Of a DNA stretch of 64,000 bases, positions 52,752 to 61,420 are shown in pieces. The stretch covers positions 3,436,501-3,500,500 of the forward strand of contig NZ_CP117267.1 of assembly GCF_007000325.2 (NCBI RefSeq), read 5' to 3'. How positions within the stretch are numbered: position 1 is the stretch's first letter; each line of letters opens with the position of its first letter. A model generated the notes under the pieces. That model made no database searches. It was given only the letters and a program-made list of their open reading frames with translations, and was not told where the DNA came from. Both the position numbers and the translations under genes were made by a program. Origin of the DNA: Rhizobium rhododendri (GTDB lineage: Bacteria > Pseudomonadota > Alphaproteobacteria > Rhizobiales > Rhizobiaceae).

Positions 52752-54539
52752 ATGGTAGCTTTCGTTGAAACCGAAGGGTCCGAAGCCGCGTCAAGCGGCG
52801 GGCTGATCCGATCCCTGGATTGGAAGGGCGCCTTCTGGGTTGCCGCCGGCGTCCCGCCGCTTGTGCTGTTCTCAATCGGCGGCATTGCCGGCACAACCGG
52901 AAAGCTGGCCTTCGTCGTCTGGATCATCTCCATGGTGATGGGCTTCCTGCAATCCTTCACCTACGCCGAAATCGCCGGCATGTTCGCCAACAAGTCCGGC
53001 GGCGCATCCGTCTACGGCGCCACCGCCTGGCTGCGTTATTCGAAGTTCATCGCGCCGCTATCCGTCTGGTGCAACTGGTTTGCCTGGTCGCCGGTGCTGT
53101 CGCTCGGCTGCGCCATTGCTGCGGGCTACATTCTCAATGCGCTCTTCCCGATCCCGGGCGCCGATTCGCAACTTGTCGTCTCCTGGATCGCCGCCCATGC
53201 CGGCAGCATCACGGCCGATAGCCCGAGGGTTGCCGAATGGCTGGCGACCAATACCGGCAAGACCCAGGCAGACGCGATTACCGCGCTGATATCCGCCGAT
53301 GGCATCGCTGCCTATACGCCATGGATCAGAAGCTGGTCGCTGGTGACTTTCAACATTCCGTTCCTCGCCAAGGCCAGCCTCAATGCCACCTTTGTCATCG
53401 GCGGCATTCTGATGCTGATCATCTTCGCCATCCAGCACCGCGGAATTCTTGGCACTGCCAGCGTTCAGAAGTGGCTGGCCATCATCGTTCTCCTCCCGCT
53501 GCTGATCATCGGCCTCTATCCGATCTTCAGCGGTCAGATCGACACGCTCAACGTCACCGGCCTGCTGCCGCCCACGGCTGCCTATTCCGGCGTCGATGGC
53601 ACCTGGAGCAATGGCGGCTGGACACTGTTCCTTGGCGGTCTCTATATCGCCGCCTGGTCGACCTACGGCTTCGAGACCGCCGTCTGCTACACGCGCGAAC
53701 TGAAAAACCCGAAGACAGATACGTTCAAGGCGATCTTCTATTCCGGCCTGCTCTGCTGCCTGTTCTTTTTCCTCATTCCATTCACGTTCCAGGCCGTACT
53801 TGGCCAGACGGGCATGCTGGCACCGGGGATCGTCGATGGAACGGGCGTCGGCGAGGCGCTTGGCGGGCTGGTGCATGGCGGCAAGATCGTCACGCAGTTA
53901 CTGGTTATCCTGATGATCATGGCGCTCTTCCTGGCCATCATGACAGCGATGGCCGGCTCCTCGCGGACGCTCTATCAAGGCTCGAAGGACGGCTGGCTGC
54001 CGAAGTATCTTGATCACGTCAACGAGCACGGCGCACCGACGCGCGCCATGTGGACGGATTTTGCCTTCAACCTGTTCCTGCTGGCGATCGCCTCTGACAC
54101 GGCCGGGTACTTCTTCGTACTGGCGGTATCCAATGTCGGTTACATCATCTTCAATTTTCTCAATCTCAATGCCGGCTGGATCCACCGTATGGATAGCGGC
54201 CACATCGAGCGCCCCTGGAAGGCGCCGACATGGCTGATCGGTCTCAACACGATACTGGCGTTCGTCAACGCATTGTTTCTTGGTGCCGGCGCCAAGGTCT
54301 GGGGATACTCCAATGCGCTCTGGGTCGGCTTCATCTTCGCAGCCCTGATCCTGCCGGTCTTCGCCTACCGCCATTTCGTCAGGGACGGCGGGAAATTTCC
54401 GGAAGGCGCGATGGAGGACCTCGGTCTCGTCGGCCAGGACCTCGGTGTGAAGAAAGCCGGTATCCTGCCATATGTAGCGCTGGCAGCAGGACTTGCGGTG
54501 GTGCTCGTCGCAAATGTCATCTTCCAGCTTCCGGCCTGA
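52752..54539 (+). CDS. APC-superfamily permease, candidate methylamine/TMAO transporter
   Basis: A 595-residue integral membrane protein of the amino acid-polyamine-organocation type, with about 12-14 hydrophobic segments. It opens with WKGAFWVAAGVPPLVLFSIGG and has a GGLYIAAWSTYGFETAVCYTRELKNPKTDT block characteristic of the family. It is longer than most APC proteins (450-500) because of an extra loop of about 90 residues (TADSPRVAEWLAT region). GAGGAG precedes the ATG. Divergent from tdm with a shared regulatory element, it is a good candidate for importing TMAO, trimethylamine or another methylated amine. Confidence 0.85.
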   Translation: MVAFVETEGSEAASSGGLIRSLDWKGAFWVAAGVPPLVLFSIGGIAGTTGKLAFVVWIISMVMGFLQSFTYAEIAGMFANKSGGASVYGATAWLRYSKFIAPLSVWCNWFAWSPVLSLGCAIAAGYILNALFPIPGADSQLVVSWIAAHAGSITADSPRVAEWLATNTGKTQADAITALISADGIAAYTPWIRSWSLVTFNIPFLAKASLNATFVIGGILMLIIFAIQHRGILGTASVQKWLAIIVLLPLLIIGLYPIFSGQIDTLNVTGLLPPTAAYSGVDGTWSNGGWTLFLGGLYIAAWSTYGFETAVCYTRELKNPKTDTFKAIFYSGLLCCLFFFLIPFTFQAVLGQTGMLAPGIVDGTGVGEALGGLVHGGKIVTQLLVILMIMALFLAIMTAMAGSSRTLYQGSKDGWLPKYLDHVNEHGAPTRAMWTDFAFNLFLLAIASDTAGYFFVLAVSNVGYIIFNFLNLNAGWIHRMDSGHIERPWKAPTWLIGLNTILAFVNALFLGAGAKVWGYSNALWVGFIFAALILPVFAYRHFVRDGGKFPEGAMEDLGLVGQDLGVKKAGILPYVALAAGLAVVLVANVIFQLPA

Positions 54540-54550
54540 GCCTTGCAGAC

Positions 54551-54574
54551 GACACGCGGCCTATGCCGCGTGTC
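54551..54574 (+). terminator. strong stem-loop after the APC permease
   Basis: GACACGCGGC and GCCGCGTGTC pair perfectly over 10 bp around a CTAT loop, 12 bases after the permease stop. There is no U-run, so Rho-dependent termination or mRNA stabilisation is likely. It separates the permease from the cupin gene. Confidence 0.6.
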
Positions 54575-54639
54575 TGAACTATCCGCATGCCTCACGCTGA
54601 GGTGAGACGTCCGCCCACTTTCTCAAGGCCAGCACTAAA

Positions 54640-55032
54640 ATGAACATACCTCAGGCTGTGATAACCCGGGTCGAGTATCGGCCAAGAGAGGAATGGGACG
54701 ATCCCGTACGCGGCAGCGTCGCCTTCTACACACTGCTCAGCAGCGACATCACCCCCACCGACAGCATGTGCGCCGGCGTCGCCGAAATCGCGCCGGGCGG
54801 CGGTTCGAGGCAACTGCATCGCCACGCCGAACCGGAGATCTACTATATGCTCGAAGGCACTGGCGTCATGAGCATCGACGGGACCGAGACGCTCGTCGCT
54901 GCGGGTGATGTGATCTTTATTCCCGGCAATGCGGAGCACGGATTGAGGAATGAGACGGATGCGCCGGTCAGGCTATTTTATGTATTCCCGACTGGACGTT
55001 TCGGTGACGTCGTCTATCGCTTTCCGGATTGA
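54640..55032 (+). CDS. cupin-domain protein
   Basis: A 130-residue single-domain cupin. The metal ligands are HRHAEPE in motif 1 and the His of GNAEHG in motif 2. The length is usual for small cupins. It binds a divalent metal and could be an enzyme or a small-molecule sensor. It lies 100 bases after the APC permease and its terminator-like hairpin. The context makes a role linked to methylated amines or dimethyl compounds possible but unproven. It converges on the DUF982 gene. Confidence 0.8.
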   Translation: MNIPQAVITRVEYRPREEWDDPVRGSVAFYTLLSSDITPTDSMCAGVAEIAPGGGSRQLHRHAEPEIYYMLEGTGVMSIDGTETLVAAGDVIFIPGNAEHGLRNETDAPVRLFYVFPTGRFGDVVYRFPD

Positions 55033-55039
55033 TTGCTCG

Positions 55040-55282
55040 TCAGTAGTCGACGAAAATATCTGCATCCTTGGCTGCAGCAATGAAGGCTTCGCGTGACGCG
55101 CTGGTCGGCTTATCGTTGTCGAGCACTGCAAGACAGATGTTGATAGCCATGCGATGGGTATCCCCCTGTGGGCCTGGCCAGCAGGAATAGAGGCAGTCTA
55201 CGGCATCGAGCGCGCTTCCAACGTGCCTGAATTCACCAGCTTTAGGAGCCTCGACGGTCACCATGACGTCCCAGATTTTCAT
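55040..55282 (-). CDS. DUF982 protein
   Basis: An 80-residue protein of the DUF982 family, a small protein group almost confined to rhizobia. The pattern includes VGSALDAVDCLYSCWPGPQGDTHRMA and a C-terminal REAFIAAAKDADIFVDY. Function is unknown. It starts at ATG 55282 or 55288 and has a rather AT-rich upstream region, unlike its neighbours. It is one of several such copies usually found in these genomes. Confidence 0.8.
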   Translation of the reverse strand: MKIWDVMVTVEAPKAGEFRHVGSALDAVDCLYSCWPGPQGDTHRMAINICLAVLDNDKPTSASREAFIAAAKDADIFVDY

Positions 55283-55388
55283 ATCCATACAACACAACGA
55301 ATGAGTGATCGAAATGGTTGCATACAATTATTAATAGAATTAGAGAGTATGAAAATTCAACACAGGTAATATACGCTCCTCTCGGGCA

Positions 55389-56396
55389 TCAGGGCCTCGA
55401 GGATCCGAACAGGTCACCCCAGGCTGGCTGTGCGCCGTCGAAGGGCAGGGCAGTTGCTTGATGGACGCCACGTGCAATAGCGCGTGCCATCACCGTCGTC
55501 GAGAGTTGGCAGAGTTCGAGAAAGTCAATCATGCCTTCCATCGGCCGGGCGCCGGTCGATGCTGCAAAGACTGTGTCGCCGTCGAATGGCAGATGGGCCG
55601 GCAACAGGGCGCGAGCCAGTCCGTCCTGCGCCATGATTGACAGCCGGTGTGCCTCCACTTTGGTGACGATGGCATCCGTGACGACGACGCCGATGGTGGT
55701 TGCCGTGATATTGACCCCCTTCAAGCGCATCGCCCGGTCTGCCGTGGAAATGGCGGGAGGCATGCCAAGACCTCCGAATTCGTTGTTCTCCTCGAACGGC
55801 GCGGCCCAGAAATGCGGACCGTCTCCGATGGTAGGCGTGCCCAGCGCATTGACTGCGACCAGCGCGGCAATTCGGTGTCCGCCGCTTGTGACAGCACTCG
55901 CCGACCCAAGGCCTCCCTTGAACGTTGCCGTCGTGGCCCCAGTGCCGGCACCGATGCTTCCGAGGGTAAATTCGCCCTTGGTCGCTGCGACGAATGCCTC
56001 ATAGCCCATGTCGCGATAGGGGGAATGCAGGCCCCAGTCCTTGTCTCCTCCGTTCAGCAGATCCATCAGGATCGCCTGTGGTACGATCGGCACGCGCGTG
56101 GTGCCGACCTGCAATCCGCGTCCAATCTCGCGCAGCGCCGCCTGTACGCCGCCCGCCGCATCCAGCCCGAATGCCGAGCCTCCTGAAAGCACGAGCGCAT
56201 CGACTGCGCCCACCGACATCGACGGATCGAGCAGCGCCGTATCCCGCCCGCCGGGCGCGCCGCCCATCACCGTGCCGGAAGCAACGGCCGGTGCATCGAA
56301 GACGATGACGGTGACACCGGACCCGAGCTTTAGGTCGGTGCAGTGGCCGACGGAAACACCCTCTATGTCAGTCAGCAGATTGCGGGAAACGGTCAC
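55389..56396 (-). CDS. P1-family peptidase (S58, DmpA-like)
   Basis: A 335-residue self-processing N-terminal nucleophile-type aminopeptidase of the DmpA family. The motif GTGATTATFKGGLGSAS carries the cleavage site and the nucleophile, and VGHCTDLKLGSGVTVIVFD opens the alpha chain. Related enzymes hydrolyse beta-peptides and N-terminal amino acids or amides. The GTG at 56396 is preceded by AGGATATTCCC. It fits the peptide theme of the locus, though no transporter is nearby. Confidence 0.85.
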   Translation of the reverse strand: MTVSRNLLTDIEGVSVGHCTDLKLGSGVTVIVFDAPAVASGTVMGGAPGGRDTALLDPSMSVGAVDALVLSGGSAFGLDAAGGVQAALREIGRGLQVGTTRVPIVPQAILMDLLNGGDKDWGLHSPYRDMGYEAFVAATKGEFTLGSIGAGTGATTATFKGGLGSASAVTSGGHRIAALVAVNALGTPTIGDGPHFWAAPFEENNEFGGLGMPPAISTADRAMRLKGVNITATTIGVVVTDAIVTKVEAHRLSIMAQDGLARALLPAHLPFDGDTVFAASTGARPMEGMIDFLELCQLSTTVMARAIARGVHQATALPFDGAQPAWGDLFGSSRP

Positions 56397-56445
56397 GGGA
56401 ATATCCTGTCGCTATGGTCGGATGGCGATAGGATCGCAAGGCATT

Positions 56446-56487
56446 GGAAAAGACAAGACCGGCACAGCTTCCGCTGAACCGGTCTTG
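56446..56487 (-). terminator. stem-loop with T-rich tail after the 64-residue gene
   Basis: CAAGACCGG (56454-56462) and CCGGTCTTG (56479-56487) form a 9-bp perfect stem. On the minus strand TCTTTTCC follows. It lies about 48 bases past the stop of the small gene and before the S58 peptidase gene, so it probably terminates the small transcript. Confidence 0.6.
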
Positions 56488-56534
56488 CTTGGCAGGATTT
56501 GGACGACAATGCCGACTTTGGCCCTTAACTGAGC

Positions 56535-56729
56535 CTAGACGTGAATGGGCTTTGCAGGGCTGCGTGCCAAGAGGTCGCGAATGGCGAGCCTGACTTCGTC
56601 AGCGCTGCCGAAGCGGCGCTCATCCAGGTCATGGACATGGTATTTCACGGCAATGAACCGCAATTGATTGTCGTCAGGAACGACGATACCGACAGGCACG
56701 CCTGCATACTCGATAACTTGCTTCTTCAT
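56535..56729 (-). CDS. small conserved-type protein, 64 residues
   Basis: A 64-residue protein beginning MKKQVIEYAGVPVGIVVPDDN and ending DLLARSPAKPIHV. It has a good ribosome site (GGGAG, seven bases before the ATG) and its own terminator. The sequence looks like a short beta-rich fold with a helical end, resembling small hypothetical proteins of rhizobia. I cannot assign a function. The 480 bases upstream are non-coding and would hold its promoter. Confidence 0.65.
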   Translation of the reverse strand: MKKQVIEYAGVPVGIVVPDDNQLRFIAVKYHVHDLDERRFGSADEVRLAIRDLLARSPAKPIHV

Positions 56730-57210
56730 GCGATACTCCCACCGCGCTATGCACGGTTATGGAAAAATGACGATGTTGTTCCGAAAGGGACGAACGTCAC
56801 ATTCGACAGCGCGGGCCGGAGCGAAAGCCCGAGCAGTCTTGGTCCAGCACAAGCTCCCAAGGCGGGCATGCGATAAGTGTGTCTTTTCTCATGTCACTTC
56901 CCTTGCGTTGGCGTTGCACTTTTGAGGTCCCCGCGATATCCGGGGTACCGGACGATGGAGCCAAGTTTGTCTACTCAGTTAGTAGATTATAGCCTGGTTT
57001 CCATCGCAAACATATTCTGGTCGATGTCAAAAATTTGCCTGTTGTCGAAATATCGTTCCGGCTATCGAGCATATCTGCGAAAGATAATTCGTTCTTCCGT
57101 ATATACCCGACGCCGGGATTCGCTCCTTCTCCGACGCGCCAGAGATAGGAATTTGGGATCAGCCGGACAATCCCCCAACGGTTGAAAATCAGCCGGGTCG
57201 CCAAATGACC
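56730..57210. other. long intergenic region, 481 bp
   Basis: I see no convincing gene on either strand. Part of it (56960-57110) is AT-richer than the surrounding genes. Frames of 77-102 codons exist but lack ribosome sites and coding-like composition. It contains the promoter of the 64-residue gene and the end of the fusion aminotransferase transcript. Confidence 0.4.
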
Positions 57211-60165
57211 CTAATGGTTAACGGCCAAACCCAGGTTCTCCGAAGCCTCGATGAGCGCCTTTTCCAGGGCTTGCAGGAAAAATTCGGCGCTCTCCCTGCT
57301 GATGCAAAGTGGCGGCTTGATCTTCAACACGTTGAGGTGATCGCCGGTCGGCTGCACGATGACGCCGAGTTCCAGCAGCCTATCGCAGAGCGCCGCCGTC
57401 TCCATGGTTGCAGGCGCGAGCGAATCACGGTCGGTGATCAGTTCCAGGCCGAGATATAGTCCCATGCCATGTACCGCGCCGATCAGGGGAAAGCGCTCCA
57501 TCATCGACACCATCCGGGCCTTCAGGTGTTCACCGACAACTCGAGCATTGTTCTGCAGCGCCTCGTCCTCCAGGATGTCGAGCACGGTCATGCCGACGAT
57601 CGAACTCACCGGACTTCCACCTGTCGAGGAGAAGAAATAGCCTTGCCGTTCCAGCGCATCGGCAATCGGCCTGCTGGTGATGACAGCACCGAGAGGGTGG
57701 CCGTTGCCCATGCCCTTGGCGATCGTAATGATGTCGGGGACCACGCCCTGCTGCTCGAACCCCCAGAAAAAATCCCCGAGCCGGCCATAACCGATCTGCA
57801 CCTCGTCGGCGATGCAGAGGCCGCCAGCGTCGCGCACGAGCGCATAGATCTGGCTGAGGTAGCCCTCGGGCGGCACGATACCGCCGGCATTGCCGCAGAG
57901 TGATTCTGCAATCACGCCAGCCAGGCCCTCGCCACTTTCACGGACGGCATCGATCAATGGCCTCGTTGCTTCGAGATAGGCGTTGCCTGCGTCGGGTCCG
58001 CGAAACTGCCCACGAAAGCTGTTCGGCGCCGGTGCTGCATGCACCCAGTCTGGCCGCGTTGTCAGGGCTTGCGGGTTGTCGGCAAGCGAAGTCGAGACCG
58101 CGTCGCTGGCGACCGACCAGCCATGATAGCCCTCCTTCAGGCAGAGCATGTTGCGGGCGCCGGTATAGGCCCAGGCAAGCCGCAGGGCGAGATCGTTCGC
58201 CTCCGAACCGCTGTTGACCAGGAACACGCAGTCGAGGCCCTTCGGCGCAAGTGCGGCCAGCCGCTCTGAAAAATCTGCGATTGCCGCATAGTGAAAACGC
58301 GAGTTGGTATTGAGCAGCGACCACTGCCGGCCAATCGCCGCGTTGAGGCGTGGATGGGCATGGCCGAGGATCGTGACGTTGTTGATCATGTCGATATAGG
58401 TGCGGCCTTCGACGTCGAAGAGATATTCGCGCCACCCGCGCTCGATCTGTGGCGGGTTTGCGTAATAGTGCTTCTGCGAGGCCGCAAGATGGCGCATCCG
58501 GCAGGCCAGCCTTTCGGCGCCGCTTGCCTTGGGGGCTTCGATCCCGGGCCCGAGCAACGCAGACGGTGAAGGGCAAAGCGCCGACCAGGCCGGGGCCGCA
58601 TGGCGGGCACACAGCAGCGGCGGCACCAGCGCGGGACTGCGGCAAAGCTGCACCCGCAACCCGCCGACCGCGCCTTCTTCTCCGGCTATCGATCCGAGAA
58701 CGTGGCCGGCAGCAATCTCGGCGCCGTCTTCCAGGCTGCAGGCGATGCCGTCGAGGTGCAGGCAGACATCCTGTCCTACCAGCACCAGATGCTGGGCGTC
58801 GTTGATGATGCTGCCGGCAAAGGGCGCGTTGACGATGGTGCCGGCGGGCAGGCAGACGTCGCAGTGCAGGGCAAAATTCTTTGGCGGTTGCAGGGCAAGC
58901 GGTTCCGTCAGCGACAGGCGGAACTCTCCGTACCGCGTCGCTGCCAATCCCGTCTCGCTGGCTGCCTTCGCCAGCAGTCGCCAATCGATATCAGGCTCCA
59001 GCCAGTTGCCATCGTCCAGCAGCGGGCTCGTTGTCGACAGATCGAGCGAAAGAATATCCGCAGTGTCGATGCCTGCAAGCAGCGGCATCCACGCCGAGGT
59101 GTCGATGGGCTGCGGATCGATGCCGACCGCCCTCAGAATGGCAGCGTCCATGAAATCGGCATTGGTGGACGTCGCGACCTCGAAGATCTCGCGCTCGAGG
59201 ACAATGTTGTCACGGACATAACTATTGTCGGGATCGATCGCCAGCTGCTGCTCGCTGCTCGCCACCAGGATCACGGCGCGCGCGACGATCAGCGGCCACA
59301 GAGCCTGCAACTCGACCCCGCTCAGCGGCATCACGGCATGGTAGGCGGCAACCGCCGGCAGGATAAACAGCGGATCGCCATCCGCATGATGCAGAAGGGA
59401 GGCGCATGTCACGGCGAGGTCGCCGACCACCCAGCCCTTGATGATGTCGCCGAAGTCGATCACCCCATCGGGAATGAGATTGCCATGACCATCCGGCCGC
59501 GCCACGACATTGTCGCCGGTGATGTCGTGGTGCACCGGCTGCACGCGCAGATGCGCCGCCAGCGGCTGGATGCGCTTGACTGCCGTCACCATGGCCTTGG
59601 CGATGCGGTCGCGGGCCTCGTGATTTGTGATCGCAGACAACAAATGCACCGCCACCGGGCCGGCCCGGCGCAGATCCCACTGCAGGGTACGGTCGAGCCC
59701 GTGATGGTCGAAACCGGAAAGCGACTTTGCCAACCTGGCACAAAGCGACCCGAGCGCTGCCACCGTCGCTGTCGGCAGATGCTTGCGGCGCGTCAGGCCC
59801 TGGCCCTCGACATAGCTCAGGAGCCGGATCTGGAGGTCCTGGTCGTTGATGCTCAAAGCGACGATCTCGGCACCGCCGACTGTCGGGATGATCTCCGGAA
59901 CGCGCGGTGCCCCGTCCATCGCGCGAAGATAGCGAAGCGCGGCATTCTGTGCTTCGAGCTCGACGGTGGCATAATCCGCATAGCAGATTTTCAGCACGTA
60001 GCGCGCTTCGCCGGTATCGAGCCGGAAGTTCCGGTCCTGCTGGCTGCCGAGTTCGATGAACTCGCCCGAGAGACCATAATAGGTCGCTGCAATTTCGGCA
60101 GCGTCTGCCACCGTGACTTCGGGCCTCGGCAATTGCATGCGGTTGACGAGCGCTTGGTCGGTCAT
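57211..60165 (-). CDS. fusion of APH-type kinase, swivel-like domain and class III aminotransferase
   Basis: A 984-residue protein. Residues 1-340 form an aminoglycoside-phosphotransferase-type kinase with a catalytic HHDITGDN motif and IDFGD metal motif. Residues 430-530 resemble an M23/duplicated-hybrid-motif domain (APFAGSIIND, DVCLHLDGI). Residues 560-984 are a class III PLP enzyme with Lys817 in ITIAKGMGNGHP. Such fusions relate to ethanolamine or hydroxylysine kinase plus phospho-lyase pairs: the kinase phosphorylates an amino alcohol and the PLP domain eliminates phosphate and ammonia. ATG 60165 has GGGGGG upstream. It lies beside purU in the methylamine region. Confidence 0.85.
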   Translation of the reverse strand: MTDQALVNRMQLPRPEVTVADAAEIAATYYGLSGEFIELGSQQDRNFRLDTGEARYVLKICYADYATVELEAQNAALRYLRAMDGAPRVPEIIPTVGGAEIVALSINDQDLQIRLLSYVEGQGLTRRKHLPTATVAALGSLCARLAKSLSGFDHHGLDRTLQWDLRRAGPVAVHLLSAITNHEARDRIAKAMVTAVKRIQPLAAHLRVQPVHHDITGDNVVARPDGHGNLIPDGVIDFGDIIKGWVVGDLAVTCASLLHHADGDPLFILPAVAAYHAVMPLSGVELQALWPLIVARAVILVASSEQQLAIDPDNSYVRDNIVLEREIFEVATSTNADFMDAAILRAVGIDPQPIDTSAWMPLLAGIDTADILSLDLSTTSPLLDDGNWLEPDIDWRLLAKAASETGLAATRYGEFRLSLTEPLALQPPKNFALHCDVCLPAGTIVNAPFAGSIINDAQHLVLVGQDVCLHLDGIACSLEDGAEIAAGHVLGSIAGEEGAVGGLRVQLCRSPALVPPLLCARHAAPAWSALCPSPSALLGPGIEAPKASGAERLACRMRHLAASQKHYYANPPQIERGWREYLFDVEGRTYIDMINNVTILGHAHPRLNAAIGRQWSLLNTNSRFHYAAIADFSERLAALAPKGLDCVFLVNSGSEANDLALRLAWAYTGARNMLCLKEGYHGWSVASDAVSTSLADNPQALTTRPDWVHAAPAPNSFRGQFRGPDAGNAYLEATRPLIDAVRESGEGLAGVIAESLCGNAGGIVPPEGYLSQIYALVRDAGGLCIADEVQIGYGRLGDFFWGFEQQGVVPDIITIAKGMGNGHPLGAVITSRPIADALERQGYFFSSTGGSPVSSIVGMTVLDILEDEALQNNARVVGEHLKARMVSMMERFPLIGAVHGMGLYLGLELITDRDSLAPATMETAALCDRLLELGVIVQPTGDHLNVLKIKPPLCISRESAEFFLQALEKALIEASENLGLAVNH

Positions 60166-60289
60166 GACACCCCCCGGATCACTTACTGCAAGAAGCAGAT
60201 ACGGCAAATCCTGGCAGCCACAAGACAAAGATGCAATCCGCCGGGGCGCAAACGCCGAGAATGTCGATTTTGCTCGCCGTTATGTCCGG

Positions 60290-61174
60290 CTAACCCATGC
60301 GCTCCGAAGCATAGCTGCCGGGGCTTGCCGGGAAGACGACTGTTCGGTTGCCGTTGATGAAGGTCCGGTGATGGATATGGGCGTGGATGGCGCGGGCGAG
60401 CACCTGGCTCTCGACGTCGCGACCGATGGACACATAGTCCTCGGCGCTCTGCGCGTGGGTGACCCGTGCCGTATCCTGCTCGATGATCGGGCCTTCGTCG
60501 AGATCGGCAGTGACATAATGCGCCGTGGCGCCGATCAGCTTGACGCCGCGCTCATAGGCTTGCTTGTAGGGGTTGGCGCCCTTGAAGCTAGGCAGGAAGG
60601 AGTGGTGGATATTGATGATCCGCCCCGACATCTTGCGGCACATGTCATCCGACAGGATCTGCATATAGCGGGCAAGCACGATCAGCTCCGTGCCGGTCTG
60701 CTCGGCCACGTCCATGATCTCCGCTTCGGCCTTCACCTTGTTTTCCTTGGTCACCTTGATGTGGTGAAAGGGAATGTCATGGTTGACGACGACCTTCTGG
60801 TATTCGAAATGGTTGGATACGACGCCGACAATGTCGATCGGTAGAGCGCCGATCTTCCAGCGATAGAGCAGGTCGTTGAGACAATGGCCGAAGCGCGACA
60901 CCATCAGCAGTACTTTCATGCGCTTCGTCGCATCGTGGATTTCGGCATCCATCTTGAAGGTCGCGGCTATCGGCTTGAAGCCCTCGACCAGCGCCTCCTG
61001 CGCGATGCCTTCCTCGGACATGAAACTGACGCGCATGAAGAACTTGCCGGTATCGAGGTCGTCGAATTGCGATGAATCGACTATGTTGCAACCCTGGGCG
61101 GCCAGATAGGTTGAAATGGCAGCAACGATCCCGCGCGTTGATTGGCAGGATACCGTCAGCACGTAGCTCTTCAT
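60290..61174 (-). CDS. purU: formyltetrahydrofolate deformylase
   Basis: A 294-residue enzyme with an N-terminal ACT domain (VLTVSCQSTRGIVAAIS) and a C-terminal formyltransferase-like domain with the NIHHSFLPSFKGANPY motif and GATAHYVT. It hydrolyses 10-formyl-THF to formate and THF. In methylamine users it recycles THF and feeds formate dehydrogenase after oxidation of methylene-THF. ATG 61174 has GAGGGAACAGAC upstream. It sits downstream of gmaS, with 246 bases between them containing two hairpins, so it may be in the same transcript. Confidence 0.93.
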   Translation of the reverse strand: MKSYVLTVSCQSTRGIVAAISTYLAAQGCNIVDSSQFDDLDTGKFFMRVSFMSEEGIAQEALVEGFKPIAATFKMDAEIHDATKRMKVLLMVSRFGHCLNDLLYRWKIGALPIDIVGVVSNHFEYQKVVVNHDIPFHHIKVTKENKVKAEAEIMDVAEQTGTELIVLARYMQILSDDMCRKMSGRIINIHHSFLPSFKGANPYKQAYERGVKLIGATAHYVTADLDEGPIIEQDTARVTHAQSAEDYVSIGRDVESQVLARAIHAHIHHRTFINGNRTVVFPASPGSYASERMG

Positions 61175-61190
61175 GTCTGTTCCCTCATTC

Positions 61191-61335
61191 GCAGGTTTTG
61201 GACCTGCATAAATCAAAGCATGGGCGCCGGATAGCCGGATGCGCAGCGCAATCCGCAAAGCCAGGGCCTACCGGCGCCTAGATCACCTTGCAAGCCCGCA
61301 GCCCATTCGCTTGCAGATTACGGCAGGCAAGCGAA
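61191..61335 (-). other. two hairpins between gmaS and purU
   Basis: TTCGCTTGC and GCAAGCGAA (9 bp) enclose 12 bases at 61306-61335. GCAGGT and ACCTGC (6 bp) lie at 61191-61207, just before the purU ribosome site. No coding sequence is seen in the 246-base gap. They may be processing, attenuation or partial-termination sites between the two genes. Confidence 0.45.
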
Positions 61336-61420
61336 AATCCCGTTCCCATTGCGTCGTCGGAACGCGTATCCCCGCCGTTGGCAGGGAAGTGCTTGCGCGG
61401 GATTTCCAAATGCCGCCGTC

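Noticed and set aside
56877..57185. A 102-codon plus-strand frame in the long intergenic region
   Set aside because: Cys/Arg-rich, poor codon pattern, no ribosome site and no conserved motif.
58600..60357. A 585-codon frame on the plus strand opposite the fusion enzyme gene
   Set aside because: Same reason: it is antisense to a well-supported multidomain protein and shows no recognisable motif.
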